Source: Mytilus californianus (taxonomy: Eukaryota > Mollusca > Bivalvia > Mytilida > Mytilidae). Taken from it: a stretch of 64,000 nt of DNA. Shown here one piece after another: positions 53,148 to 64,000 of this stretch. A model generated the notes under the pieces. That model ran no database searches. It had not been told where the DNA came from and saw only the letters and a list, made by a program, of their open reading frames with translations. Within the stretch, counting starts at the first letter, position 1, and each line of letters begins with the position of its first letter. The DNA lies in NCBI RefSeq assembly GCF_021869535.1, contig NW_026262701.1:7083501-7147500 (forward strand), written 5' to 3'. The position numbers and the translations under genes are program-made.

Positions 53148-53305
53148 CACGGTACCAGAGACGTATATGTGTATATATGTCTCTGTTTGTACCGTGATAA
53201 GGAAGCCGATACACTTTGACTTAAAACAGAGACATATATATGCCTCTGCTTAAAAGGACTTCCAGAGACATTACATTACCAGAGACATAATTATAATGTC
53301 TCTGG
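53148..53305. repeat. Three consecutive CAGAGAC...GTCTCTG dyads
   Basis: 53148-53196 is nested (cacggtac outside, cagagac inside), 53227-53248 has one mismatch and 53279-53305 is perfect for ten bp per arm. An extra half-site lies at 53261-53270. The loops are AT-rich (tatata). Confidence 0.75.
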
Positions 53306-53759
53306 GACTACTTATAGGCCGGGACCGTAAGTTTCTTCCATTTTCACAATTCAATAATATAAAAATAAGAAGTGTGACATGATTTCCAATGAACCTGATC
53401 ATCAGAGACAAAAAAAAACCACACAAAGCGAAGTTTTCAGAAAAACCATAGTCCCTGTTAGTATTTCCACAGACTGGCAATACAAATGGTTTGATATTCG
53501 CCCGGTGCTACCAATCCCAACATCATTGACTGGCTACTTTGCCTATTAAACTCCGACGCTAAATGAAAATTTAAGTTTTTTTTCATTAAGTTTATGAAGA
53601 ATTTTTATTAATAGTTTCTTCAACTTGAATAAAAACGCAAAAATCGAGTTTATAAATACTTTCATTACTCACATTCTCAAATTAACCTTAAACCGGTTTG
53701 CCTACGGAAATGATACGCACCGATGATTGGATCGAAAACTAAAATCCAAATTTGACCTT

Positions 53760-53870
53760 CACCCTCCATTGTTGTCACGATAAACATGGCGCTGGACTAG
53801 ACATTGATTCTTTAACTTATTCAGTTATTTAAGTTATATGTTTCTTATTTTGTGATATTTTTAGCAGGTA
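53760..53870 (+). promoter_or_regulatory. Candidate upstream promoter or first exon
   Basis: aaacatggcgctgg (53783-53796) resembles the YY1-type motif often found just after transcription starts. cag|gtaaat near 53867 could be a donor. It might serve the J-domain gene, whose ATG exon begins at an acceptor 5 kb downstream, but nothing links them directly. Confidence 0.2.
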
Positions 53871-54185
53871 AATTGATATAACTTGAATTTGATGAAAAAC
53901 ATATTGAGTGTTGTAATTTAAGGACAACTATGTCATGGAAATAGACCCCCTCCCCTCCTAATATGAACGATATGTCGGTTTTAGTTTTATATTTGATGTC
54001 ATTGAAAATTATTATGAAATAATTAGAAAAATAGATTTTCAATTATTAACAATACTGTTAAACCAGTCATGCGCCAGAAAGTAATCATCAACCAGTTGAT
54101 GTTTTTCTGTATATAAAGAAGAAGAACACTGTCGCATTCTCTAGATTGTAGTCAATATGTGTATATTAATTCATTGATACAGACC

Positions 54186-54222
54186 AAGGATTTGTATAGT
54201 AAGACTTACTATACAAATCCTT
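54186..54222. repeat. 37-bp perfect palindrome flanked by a 9-bp duplication
   Basis: Arms aaggatttgtatagtaag and cttactatacaaatcctt around a single a. GATACAGAC lies on both sides, one copy ending two bases before the left arm and the other starting right after the right arm. Confidence 0.85.
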
Positions 54223-54761
54223 GATACAGACTGACAATGTATACATTTATATTTTTTGTTGAATAATCTTCTAATGACAGTAATGGGAAATCAAATTAAT
54301 ATTATAATAATGAAATAAAACAAAAATTAGTCCAAATAATTATGACGTGTGTCGTTTTGAGGGAAAGGCTATTTTGATTTTTTCTGTGATGCCTTCCTCC
54401 GACGTCACAACGATGAAGCCATTTTTTCCGTCTGGACTTTGAGAGAGAATTTTCTGTGGAACTTTGAGACCCAATTTTGCCTTGACAGCTAGAAATTCTT
54501 ACCTTTTCTTTTGTGTGCTAGTTCAGTGTTCTCCCCAGGGCCAGCAATGTATAAATTTTGAGCGTGGTTCTATCGGTCTTAAAGTGGTGGTATAATTTTT
54601 GTCCGGAAACCAATCAAACCAGATTGTTTACACCAGGTGATTGATTTACCTTATGATTTTAACCTTGTTGATTGGATTTAATCGATGTAATTAACACTTG
54701 TAACAGGATTTTTTGGTGTTTTAATTGATTAAGAGATCATAGATTTATGATCACAGATAAC

Positions 54762-55330
54762 CAGTGTTTTTGCTAGCGCTAGTCATTTTCGTCATTTACG
54801 AAACGGTTTTCAAAATGACGAAAGTATTCCAAATCAATTTCGTCACTTAAATTTAGAAAGAGTAAAAATATTTTTGCATGAAAATACTATAATTCTACCT
54901 GTCTTATTGTTTCTGACAAGTTTATGACCCTCAGCTAATTAACATTTACAACAGGTGTTATGAGTTGTGATTACAGATAATCCGCTTATCTCTATCGGAT
55001 GGGTCACTAATCCGTAATTATTTATCAACCTCATAGTTGATCATCATAATTATTTTCCCCAGTAAAATCAGTCAGTCGGCATTTCATATTCAATATTTAT
55101 CAAACAAGCACAATTTGCAGTTCGTTTGTCGTAGTTTCGTCATTTGAGTTTTCCCTCGGACAGTTCGCATTTTAATTTCAATATTTCCCAAACGATCACA
55201 GTTTGCAGTTCGCTTGTCGTAGTTTCGTCAAATGAATGTATTTTCGTCATATTTGATATAACTTTTAATCAAAAACTTTCGACAATTTCAATTAAAAAGA
55301 TCGAACTTTATTCATAACATTCAGAAATAT
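54762..55330 (+). repeat. Probable hAT-derived fragment
   Basis: Starts CAGTGTTTTTGCTAGCGC, a hAT-like terminus. The interior (atcggatgggtcact, cagtcagtcggcattt) parallels the minus strand of the hAT-like element at 33528-34750 around 34415-34500. I find no matching right terminus. Another CAGTGTTCTCCCC terminus-like start lies at 54524. Confidence 0.4.
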
Positions 55331-58300
55331 TTTCACGAGTCAAACAGGTGATTCCTTTACGATGAACTGCGCATGCGCGAAAGTATTCTTATGAATTTAA
55401 AGACACTAAAACGTAAAATACGAAACAATTAAGTATCAAACTAAACGAGAGAGACAAATATAGTTCTTATTTAGCAAATTTTAATTTAAAAAATGATAAT
55501 TTCCTGCCTTTTTTGTAAACATGAACCAATCCGTAGATGAACCCGGATTCATTCTGAATTTATTTTCCACTTGTCACTTCCAGTTTTCACTTCATTTGGA
55601 AATCGAAAGTAAACATGATCTATTCATGATAAATTTACAATTTAAAGTCATTATAATTGTTCCAATAAGGATTTGTACAAATCCTTGGTTCCAACTTTAT
55701 AGAATTAATCCTAAATATCGCTTTTAAACGTTTTTAAGGATAATGAGTATGAATAATGCAGTGAAATAGTCCTTACAAGTTCATTTATGCTGTGATTCCT
55801 GGTTTAAAAAAAATGGATCCCAACTTTTGCTGATTAGGAATGTACCCTGAAACTAACTGAAGTGAAATTGTGAACTAGATTTCTATATCGTATATCCTGA
55901 TCTTCGTATTAAAGTGCCACATCAGTCAAATCATGCAGTAACTGCCTAGTATGCCTAAGTCCTTCAAAGTCTGACAAAGATGTATAGATAGTAATACACA
56001 TCCTAGGTCCCTTGCTGCTACCCAAAATAAGGTTGATTTTCATCCCGCGCAAAAGTGACTAAAGCCCTCAAAATCCTAGCTTAAACCCTGCAGATAACTA
56101 TTTTATAGCTTCATTCACCACCCAAGCTCTGACCTGTGACAAGTAGGCAAATACTTTGTACACAAACAGTGCCGATAGTAGTACACACGCCAGAACATTT
56201 TTTATACATAATAAATTGTTGGCTCATTACGGATAATTGACAATTATACATTTCTCAATTCTTTATGAAGCACATAGAACAAGCTTTCCTTGTCAGAAAT
56301 ATACAATTATCAAAATTAACGATTTCTGTTCTACATTCAACCATGGCCAAAATTATCTTTATGATAGTTATTACATAATAGTAGGGTTTCAAACTTTAGT
56401 ACCTGTCAACAAGTAATTTAAAAGGGACGGACATCTGTACATATCATGACCCAGTTAATTCAAGTAGAAAATTCAAGTTTATTTACAATTAATTGCAATC
56501 TATTTTATAATAATAATAAAATGCATGACTGTACCTTCAAACTGGATATTTATATCCAAAATTAATGAATAAAAGAAACATTATCCATAAGCACATGTTA
56601 AAAATCTATTTATTGCACTTCCTGTCATTTAGGCGGGAAAATAGGGAGACTTTGTTGTTGACATTGAATATGGTTACTTATAGGTCTATAGACCTAAGAT
56701 AAATAGATCTAGGAATTCTTTTTAAATGGATCATGGCAAATAAAGAATTAGATTTTAGTGCAGTATTTAGTCTGTATCTATGTTTGATTATCACTTAAGG
56801 CAAAAAAGGTTTATATTTACATGAAATTTATATTTATGGCAAAATGTTTTAAAGTTTACGAAAAATTTCTTTTTATTAAAATTTAAGATAGAAACTGGTT
56901 CAAATAATAAAACAATATTTGTTCTTGTTAATTTTATATCTCCTTATGAGAGGAATCCTTTTATATACAGAAACTTTCTATCTAGGAACTAGAAAGTTTT
57001 TTAAATTGAACATTTAAAGATATTAAAGTATACAAACTGTTTATTGATTTACTTCTTTTTTACCAATAATTTTCTGACTCAATGTCTACATAACACAGTA
57101 CAACAGTATTAAAACAAAACAAAAGACATAAAAACTACAGTAACTAGAAATATAGCTAAGCGACGCAACACGACACGACACGACTGATTGTACGAATCAT
57201 TTCACCAAGCTATCTGCACGTGTTACCCTGGTGCTATCCAAAAATCCTATTCTATACACTTCAATAGTGTACAATTTATGTACATTCCATTCATGTCAGT
57301 ATACAAGTATAGAATGCCCATTTTCAGTCTTAGTCTTACAAAATTGATCTGTTGTTGCACAGGTAAACAGTCATCCAAGACACAAATTAGGAAATTTTAT
57401 AGGATGCTCATACTTTAATAAACGTTTCAATCATTAATTAAAGATAATTTTTCAAGTGGAAAAGATGTTTCTGTTTAAAATGAGAATCTATTGATGTTAG
57501 CATATGTCATGTATGTTGGGAATATAAATAAGGAACAACTTTTTTCTGTTGGAGATTGTTATGAATAAATGTGGGGGAGTGTCTGGATGGCAGGGTAAAT
57601 CAGGAAAATTGACAGTTGGATAAATGCCTTTCTAATTTCTTAAAATATGAATTTAAGAATCAATAAAAAGTCTTCCATTAAAATATGTACCTCTGAGTTT
57701 TTCAATATTTCAGCTAATGTATACATGTTTATCCTTCATGACTTCCTTAATGATATAACATGCATAAAGTGTTTCTGCTAATAGAGGGATGTCTAGAGTT
57801 CTAATATACCTATTCAGGTAGCATGTCAAATGGCTGCATACATTTACATTTCTTCTTCTTTCTTTACTGTGCTGGGCTCATCTGGAGCATTATCATACAT
57901 TACATTTAGCCTTGTTTATTATTTCGACATGCAGGTAGTTACAATATGTCAAAAGATGATGTTTTGGTAAAACAATTGATTGGTTTTAATACAGTACAAT
58001 TTTTAGTCATATGGTTTGGCATTTTAGCATCGTTAATCTGTTAAAATTTGAAGAAAATGTAAGTATGAACCAAAAGAGATGTGGTTGTTGGTTAATAAGA
58101 CAGTAACACTTAATATGTGTATCAAGAGGACAATATTCAGAGTTTGGTGCTTGATAGTTCACTAAACATTTGGACTTGACTGGTCACTAGTCCAAACAAA
58201 ATTTTTATTGTACATGTACAATCAATAATTATATAAATGTGACTGCATTTTGTAAATGTTAACAGTTTACCTGTTGCTTCAAATGTATATGTGACAGAGT

Positions 58301-58800
58301 GTTTATACATGTAGATAAAGCATTATCATATTGTATTACATAACTAAAAATACTTTATCAGCTCCGTAGTCCAGTACAAATATCATTTCTCTCAGCATTT
58401 TTAGATATAATTAAGTATTGTATTGTATTGCCTTCATAGTATTGTCTCTTTTACAAAAATTGGGAATTTTGTTAAAAAAGGTGTAATTATTACATTTTGT
58501 GTGAAGTAGCTAGATAATATATTGGAACAACATATATGGGAAATTTTTTTTAATTACATTGCACTACTTTTACTGTGACTTATTAACATGACCAGATAAG
58601 AAACATGACAAACATCTTTTAATTGATATTTACAAGAATGCAAAGTATAGGTACAATGTAGCTTTGATGAAAATTACTTTAAAGTTAAAATTTTGTGCAA
58701 CTTGTCCATCAACTAAAAGGTCTTTAAGGATGAGCACCTAGTACATACATAATGTTTATTTTTGTTGTCCATTTGACAGATCTTTAATCTAAATACTAAG
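55331..58800 (+). other. Upstream of the J-domain gene: intergenic or first intron
   Basis: AT-rich sequence with only short ORFs. The J-domain exon begins at an acceptor, so part of this stretch is probably its 5' intron. Apart from the small palindrome at 55667 I see no defined feature. Confidence 0.4.
55667..55686. repeat. 20-bp perfect palindrome flanked by a 7-bp duplication
   Basis: aaggatttgtacaaatcctt, with GTTCCAA on both sides (one base away on each side). The half-site aaggatttgta is the same as in the palindrome at 54186-54222. Confidence 0.85.
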
Positions 58801-58827
58801 TTAAAACTTTTGTTTTATTTCAGCACA

Positions 58828-59473
58828 ATGACTAAGAACCATTTCACTATTCTTGGTCTCAAACCTGGTGTTACAGATGACGATGTGAAAAAAGCATACA
58901 GGACACTAGCTAAAAAATACCATCCGGACAAAAATAAATCTCATGATGCTGAAGAAAAGTTTAAGGAAATTGGAGCTGCATATGAAGTGTTAAAAGCTAA
59001 AGACAGACGAGAAATTCATGAACGAGAACTCAACAGACCAAAGGAAGCATTTGTTAGAACTGAATTTAGAACACCTGGTGGTAGAACTCAAGAACACAAT
59101 TATAGAGCTAAGGAAGAATTTAATCAAAGACGTAGATCTGAACCCCCACCTAGGTTTAAATTTGATGAAGATCCTTTTACTGGACCTTATTCACAATACA
59201 GAAATTCAAAAGGATTTAAAGAAAAAGATTATTTCGATCATTCCAAACAAAAACAACAGCGGCCTGCAGGAAAAAAGAGACCTCAGGAAAAACCAAAATG
59301 GAATAATAACTGGACTGAAGAAGAGGAAATGAGTTTCCATGACTATGGTGATAAATCCTCCTTTTCTTTTGCATTTAAGTCTTTCATGGATGACATGGAC
59401 TTTTCAATGTCTTTCACAATGGGTGGTGATATGTTTGGAGAAGAGACTCCTTTTACAAATTTTAATGGTCATG
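58828..59473 (+). CDS. J-domain gene coding exon 1
   Basis: Encodes residues 1-215: MTKNHFTILGLKPGVTDDDV, the HPD loop, helix III and the charged linker. Acceptor tttatttcag at 58823. Donor atg|gtaagtt at 59474. Confidence 0.93.
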
Positions 59474-62400
59474 GTAAGTTCAAGTAAACAATAATAGAAT
59501 TTACAGATACATTGTACTTTATTTTTTCTTTATTTTTTTATTATTTTAAAATGTTTTGAACATCAATACAGAATACACCAAGCTTGATTACACATGTACA
59601 GTTTCAAGTATGGTCTTTAAGATATTTCCTTTAAAGTCTATTCTATTACATCAACTCTAAATTTGCAAAAAATAAAGTATGATATAACTATAACTTTTTT
59701 CTTTAGCTACCGGTATGTTTTTTATTTATTGATATTCTGTCCATCCTTTATTTGATCTGTCTGTTATGTATCATGTTTAAGTTTTTAGTCGAGGTAGTTT
59801 ACCATGAATTTATGGTCATATCAATATGAAACTTAACATGGAAATGTGATAGTGTGAGCTGGGCATGGTGTCCTGGGGAGACACATTATTGTTAATTCTG
59901 CTGCAAAGTAGACAAAACAAATTCCTGGGTTGGCTTGTAAGGCTGAAAAATATAAACACACATACATGTAACTTTTATTTGAAAGACATCATAGTACACA
60001 GCCACTGCTAAATAAAAAGATCCATATTTTTTGTTAAGGTGATTTGGCATCAATGGGGTATATGCCAATGAGACAGTAACCCAAAAAAGCAATACAGAAA
60101 TGAACTCGCACAATCTTTAGTATCTGTCTTAATTGTTATTGACATTGAATTCAATTAATTGATGTTCTGATGTTTTATCATTTTCAAAAGCTGTTTACAT
60201 ATAATTTAAACAAAACATGACAATCTCAATTTGAACATGATGTTATCCTATTTGTAGGTCCTGGCCCGAAGAAACCACATGCAGCATATCGGCATCACAA
60301 AAATAATGTGGCTGGTGAACATGGTTATAAAGGGGGTCTTAGCGAGGACTACTTGTTCTCACCACGGTCAGGAATGGATTCATCAGAATCAGAATCTGAG
60401 GACTCGGATGACTCAGGTTTGTTAATGACCATACAATGACTGTTGAGTTTGAATTCTAATGAATTCTATGTAAATGTTTGTTTTTGTGATGTTTATGTTC
60501 AATGTTTTGCTTATACATACAAATTAACTGTCAAATGTACTTTTTTTTGCTGGGAGATTTTCCTTTCCGATCTATGCGACTTGAACTTAGTGTATTGTTT
60601 AATTGCTACATTTAAGTTAGCATTACATACATATACCCCTTTGGTATTGAGATAATGATAGTATTTCTATAAACAGGTAATTACTTAATAGATACATGGT
60701 TATTTGATTTTAATTGTATTCCTCCCTTTGGATCTTTAATAGCCTGTTATTTACTAGATGAACATTATGGAACACACATGATGGTCCAATTAAATGTAAT
60801 ACACAAGTGGATTATAACATAGTAAAGACTGTAGGAAAGTATTAAAAAAAATCATCTCTCTCCTTCAAATGAATTGACAAAATGATTGAAAATATTTTTC
60901 TTATAAAAAATTGATACTTTTGAAAAACAGCACTAGTTACTGTTTTTTATCTTAAGATTTTAAGTCATTTTGTCATAAATAAATCACAGCATATTGTCTT
61001 GCAATATATGTTGTATGAATCAACAATATTGGATGTTAATTTTAAACACCTCTGCCTCATGGAAGGGTCAAGTGAGATTTTCAATTTAATGCATGCATGA
61101 CCAGAACATTTAGGTGTAAATTAAAAAGCATAGACTAGATGGTTCTAAGTCTGAATTAGTTTTCTGGGTAGGCTGATGTGGGTATATAAGTATCAACAAG
61201 CCCTAAAATATGCATGTGGCTATAAAGTATTTACCATGTCCCTCTGTACATGTATATATATATATATTGTCCAACAATTATAATTGGTTACACAATCTCA
61301 GGTACTACTGAACAGAATGACTTCATATTTGATCAGCAGCTTGAAAGTGATGGGTTGTAATGTGTTAGTGTTTTGGATCTGTCAGCCTGTTACTTCCTGT
61401 TTGCCAATACTAGGATTTTTCAAGTAGTAAATGAAATTAATCATGTTGATTTTTTGTCAAACATTTCTCCAGTATTACTGTTCAAACAGAATCACTTCAT
61501 ATTTGGTCAGCAGTTTGAAAGTGATAAGTTATAATGTGTGAGTGTTTTGCAGATTTGTCACACATGTAATTCCTATTTTCCAATATTTTGAATTATGAGT
61601 GAGGGGAGGCTCTCTTAGTATGACAACATGATCAACTTTATTTTCTAATGCAAGAAAAATTACATAACATTCATTACTCTTCGGTAATATTTTTGTCATT
61701 GATGGGATACAGTTTCCCGTCCTTTATACAAGTACATGTAGTAGCCTATCCTCTACTATAGTATATTTCTCTGGACTAACCTTGCAATTGCGCCAAAATT
61801 CAGGTTGGTCTGAAAAACATGTAAATAAACTGAATGTGAAACTCCACGGCAACTCTTCCGGTGAAAACAATGCTTGATTCCACCCTTGAAATCGTCTAGG
61901 ATAATGTTGAGTTTGAAAATATTCGACCAAAAACCACTACCTTTATTACATGACGGCGACTTTAGAATGTTTTTTTTTGTTCACTTTATAAAATTTGTTT
62001 ATCCATTTGTGTTATGATAAAAAGAATATTTTGTCATTATAGATTTTGACTACTCTGATATGAAGTTTTCATGTGCTTTCTGTGGAAAAAGATTAAAACT
62101 TGAAGATTTGGTAAGTTTTATAAGCTGCAACGCATTTCTTTATCATGTCTGTTGACTGGTTGAAAACTGCTGTCTCCACAAATCTTTGTTCAACAAAAAC
62201 ATGATAAATATGAAAAGTAAATCTTATGTCAGTTAAATTACAGCATGCATTTCATCCAAGGTTTCTCAATCTACAAGCAACTAATAAACGCAACTAAAGC
62301 TGGTTCATGGTGCTTATGATTTTGAAAACAAGGCAAATCTTTGCATACATTTTCTTTTCCTTCCCCTCTTTTGATCAGTATACTTATAGCTATTTTCATT

Positions 62401-63395
62401 TTATTTAAATGAGATCTCACAACTGTGTAAATAAACTATTTTATTTATTTAAAACCTTTGACTGAAAGCAATGATATCAATAAAGTCAAATTAAGGTATA
62501 GACTTGAACTATATCTACTGTGAGACACAAATCATATTTATAAATGCCTCTTGATATTCAAATGATACTAAATCATTAGGAAGTACTTTATATCAAGATT
62601 CTATTCCCAATTCAATAATTGGGTAAAGCTTAAATATATGTATTATACAAGAAGATGGATGTACACAACAAAATGACAATTACCACTACTGAAATGATTG
62701 ACATATTCTAGATCCATGTAACAGCTGATTTAACTTTTCCTTTTATTGCTTTTTTCAGAAAACACATGAGCCAGCTTGTGGTCATAGGAAAAAGACAAAT
62801 ATTAACATAGATAGTGATGACGAAGAACATCGGAATGGATATAGAAAAATGTTCCAAGACAAAAGTGGAGACTGGAGACGGGACCATGAAAAATTCCAGG
62901 AATACGTCAAGAGAGCAAAAAGGGCATACCGAATAAATAAATCCAGAGATGGCTGTAGAATGGAATGTAAATAACTCTAAAATATTTTTTATTTTAAGCA
63001 AAAAATTAGAAACAAAAGAGCAAAGAAATATTTATTTAATTAGAATCTGAGATGTTTCTGAAAAAAACAAAGACAGTAAATATTTTTATTATTATGTAGA
63101 ATTTTAATCAGATTTGTATATTATTTATAGTTATTAGATATTTCTTGGGTACAAATATCAGTACTGTATTTGATGAAATAATGATGTTTTTTTCAAAGAT
63201 GTGAAAAGTGCTTTCTTATTTTGTCTTTCAGCTCAAAAATTGTTATGTAGTTTATGTGGTAAAGTAATAGAAAAAGGAGAGGCAAGGACACATTCATTGT
63301 TTTGTCATACAAAAGCTGATCCCCACTTTGGACCTCCACCAACAACAAATGAGGATCCACCCATGAAAGACAGTAAATATAAACGAGCAAAAGAG
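58828..63395 (+). CDS. J-domain protein with tandem C2HC zinc fingers (5' part, five coding exons)
   Basis: J-domain proteins deliver clients to Hsp70 and stimulate its ATPase. Five exons (58828-59473, 60258-60416, 62043-62110, 62759-62966, 63232-63395) join in frame to 415 codons with no stop. The J domain fills residues 1-70, with the catalytic HPD at 32-34 (KKYHPDKNK). Then come a basic/charged linker (71-170), a Phe/Met/Asp-rich stretch near 185-205, an acidic serine run (SSESESEDSDDS, about 256-268) and two C2HC fingers with identical spacing C-x2-C-x11-H-x3-C (279-298 and 366-385). There is no signal peptide or membrane segment, so a cytosolic or nuclear protein is expected. The ATG at 58828 sits 5 nt after an acceptor, so a 5' UTR exon lies upstream. 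The gene probably continues beyond 64000. I cannot name an orthologue. Confidence 0.88.
60258..60416 (+). CDS. J-domain gene coding exon 2
   Basis: Encodes GPGPKKPHAAYRHHKNNVAG through the acidic serine run DSSESESEDSDDS. Acceptor atttgtag, donor cag|gtttgt. Confidence 0.85.
60417..62042 (+). other. J-domain gene intron 2 with a two-copy ~190-bp repeat
   Basis: cttcatatttgatcagcagc (near 61320) and cttcatatttggtcagcagt (near 61495) head two diverged copies of one segment (about 61295-61590). Nothing else was recognised in the intron. Confidence 0.5.
62043..62110 (+). CDS. J-domain gene coding exon 3: first half of finger 1
   Basis: Encodes DFDYSDMKFSCAFCGKRLKL then EDL, carrying the CxxC of the first C2HC finger. 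Acceptor cattatag, donor gtaagt. Confidence 0.88.
62759..62966 (+). CDS. J-domain gene coding exon 4: second half of finger 1 and a helical basic segment
   Basis: Encodes KTHEPACGHRKK (the H-x3-C of finger 1), then EYVKRAKRAYRINKSRDG. The donor gaat|gtaaat is modest. If it is not used, translation ends at a TAA at 62972-62974, giving a shorter protein with one finger. Confidence 0.85.
63232..63395 (+). CDS. J-domain gene coding exon 5: finger 2
   Basis: Encodes QKLLCSLCGKVIEKGEARTH then SLFC, followed by PHFGPPPTTNEDPP. Acceptor gtctttcag, donor gag|gtaagt. The next exon is not visible before the window ends. Confidence 0.88.
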
Positions 63396-63484
63396 GTAAG
63401 TAAAAGTTCAATGGTTACAAGTAATGGCGAATAGATAATATGTGATCATTCTTGATCAAACAAATCAAATTAGGTTTTTCTGTA

Positions 63485-63712
63485 AGAAAATCAGTCACAA
63501 GAATAATCTAATCTTTCATTAGGACCTACAAAAATCAGTAACAAGAATAATCGAATCTTGGATTAGGACCTACAAAAATCAGTAACAAGAATAATCGAAT
63601 CTTGGATTAGGACCTACAAAAATCAGTAACAAGAATAATTGAATCTTGGATAAGACCTACAAAAATCAGTTACAAGAATAATCAAATCTTGCATTAGGAC
63701 CTACAAAAATCA
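63485..63712 (+). repeat. 44-bp tandem array, about five units
   Basis: The unit contains aaaaatcagtaacaagaata and gaatcttggattaggacctac, with little divergence between copies. It lies in the intron after coding exon 5 of the J-domain gene. Confidence 0.9.
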
Positions 63713-64000
63713 GAAGTTTTAAAAGTTACAAAAGTTATGATATCATAATAATATCATTGATAGTATCATAAGTTATTTAAAGTCTATCTATGCTCCTCTA
63801 GACCATTACTACTGTGGATTCAATCATTTTCATGTGAACCAATTTTCATGGGTTGAGGAAAAATAGTGTTTCAAGGATATTTGATTTTGTGAATTTGCCC
63901 AAGTAGGCTTACAAGCCTAAAGAAAACTGTTACTTTATAGGACATTTATATTCATGGTTTACATTTACAGAAGAAGTTCATAATTGCACTGTTATTAGTA
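63713..64000 (+). other. Intronic sequence to window edge
   Basis: No further exon of the J-domain gene is recognisable here. The tract is AT-rich intron as far as I can tell. Confidence 0.4.

Noticed and set aside
59018-59332. 104-codon ORF overlapping the J-domain exon
   Set aside because: It is an alternative frame of the Lys/Glu/Arg-rich linker. The J-domain frame is the one with family matches and correct splice phase.

Overview
This is a nuclear genomic window from an invertebrate animal, most likely a bivalve mollusc of the mussel (Mytilus) type. The base composition is AT-rich. The two genes I can recognise are split into short exons with GT...AG introns, and most of the rest is nested transposable elements. 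Several repeats have the look of bivalve families: elements with central tandem arrays of about 160 bp and a terminal hairpin (pearl/HINE-like), and two high-copy repeats ending in 'ggctcctgacttgggacagg'. The organism call comes from general knowledge of these families, not from a database search.

Region 1 (about 1-37100) is dominated by one gene on the minus strand: HYOU1 (GRP170/ORP150), the large Hsp70-family chaperone of the endoplasmic reticulum. I traced 25 coding exons from the ATG at 36359 to the stop at 4683. Their lengths sum to 3078 nt, an uninterrupted frame of 1025 codons plus stop, with every splice phase consistent. A 5' UTR exon probably lies near 36953-37030. Just upstream of it is an ERSE-like site (CCAAT-N9-CCAGG), with an ETS site and hypoxia-type core motifs, which suits an ER-stress and hypoxia-inducible chaperone. 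The introns carry many insertions: three copies of a pearl/HINE-like element (9615-12679, 15957-16325, 25742-26651), a Harbinger-like MITE in an empty and a filled form, a foldback element, a TTAA-flanked element, a 135-bp minisatellite inside a terminal-inverted-repeat element, and a non-autonomous hAT-like element.

Region 2 (about 37100-58800) has no convincing protein-coding gene. It holds high-copy repeats, a degenerate CR1/Jockey-like LINE (about 38820-44500) split by a 3.2-kb DNA element and by another repeat, several long palindromic elements, a tandem array of about 170 bp (49080-49900), and very small perfect palindromes flanked by target-site duplications. A few stretches look promoter-like but cannot be tied to a gene.

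Region 3 (58828 to the right edge) holds the 5' part of a plus-strand gene for a cytosolic J-domain protein. It has an N-terminal J domain with HPD, a charged linker, an acidic serine-rich stretch and two C2HC zinc fingers of identical spacing. Five coding exons give 415 codons in frame, and the gene probably continues past the window.

The two genes are divergent: an Hsp70-type chaperone and a J-domain co-chaperone. Their predicted compartments differ (ER lumen and cytosol), so the pairing may be coincidental.
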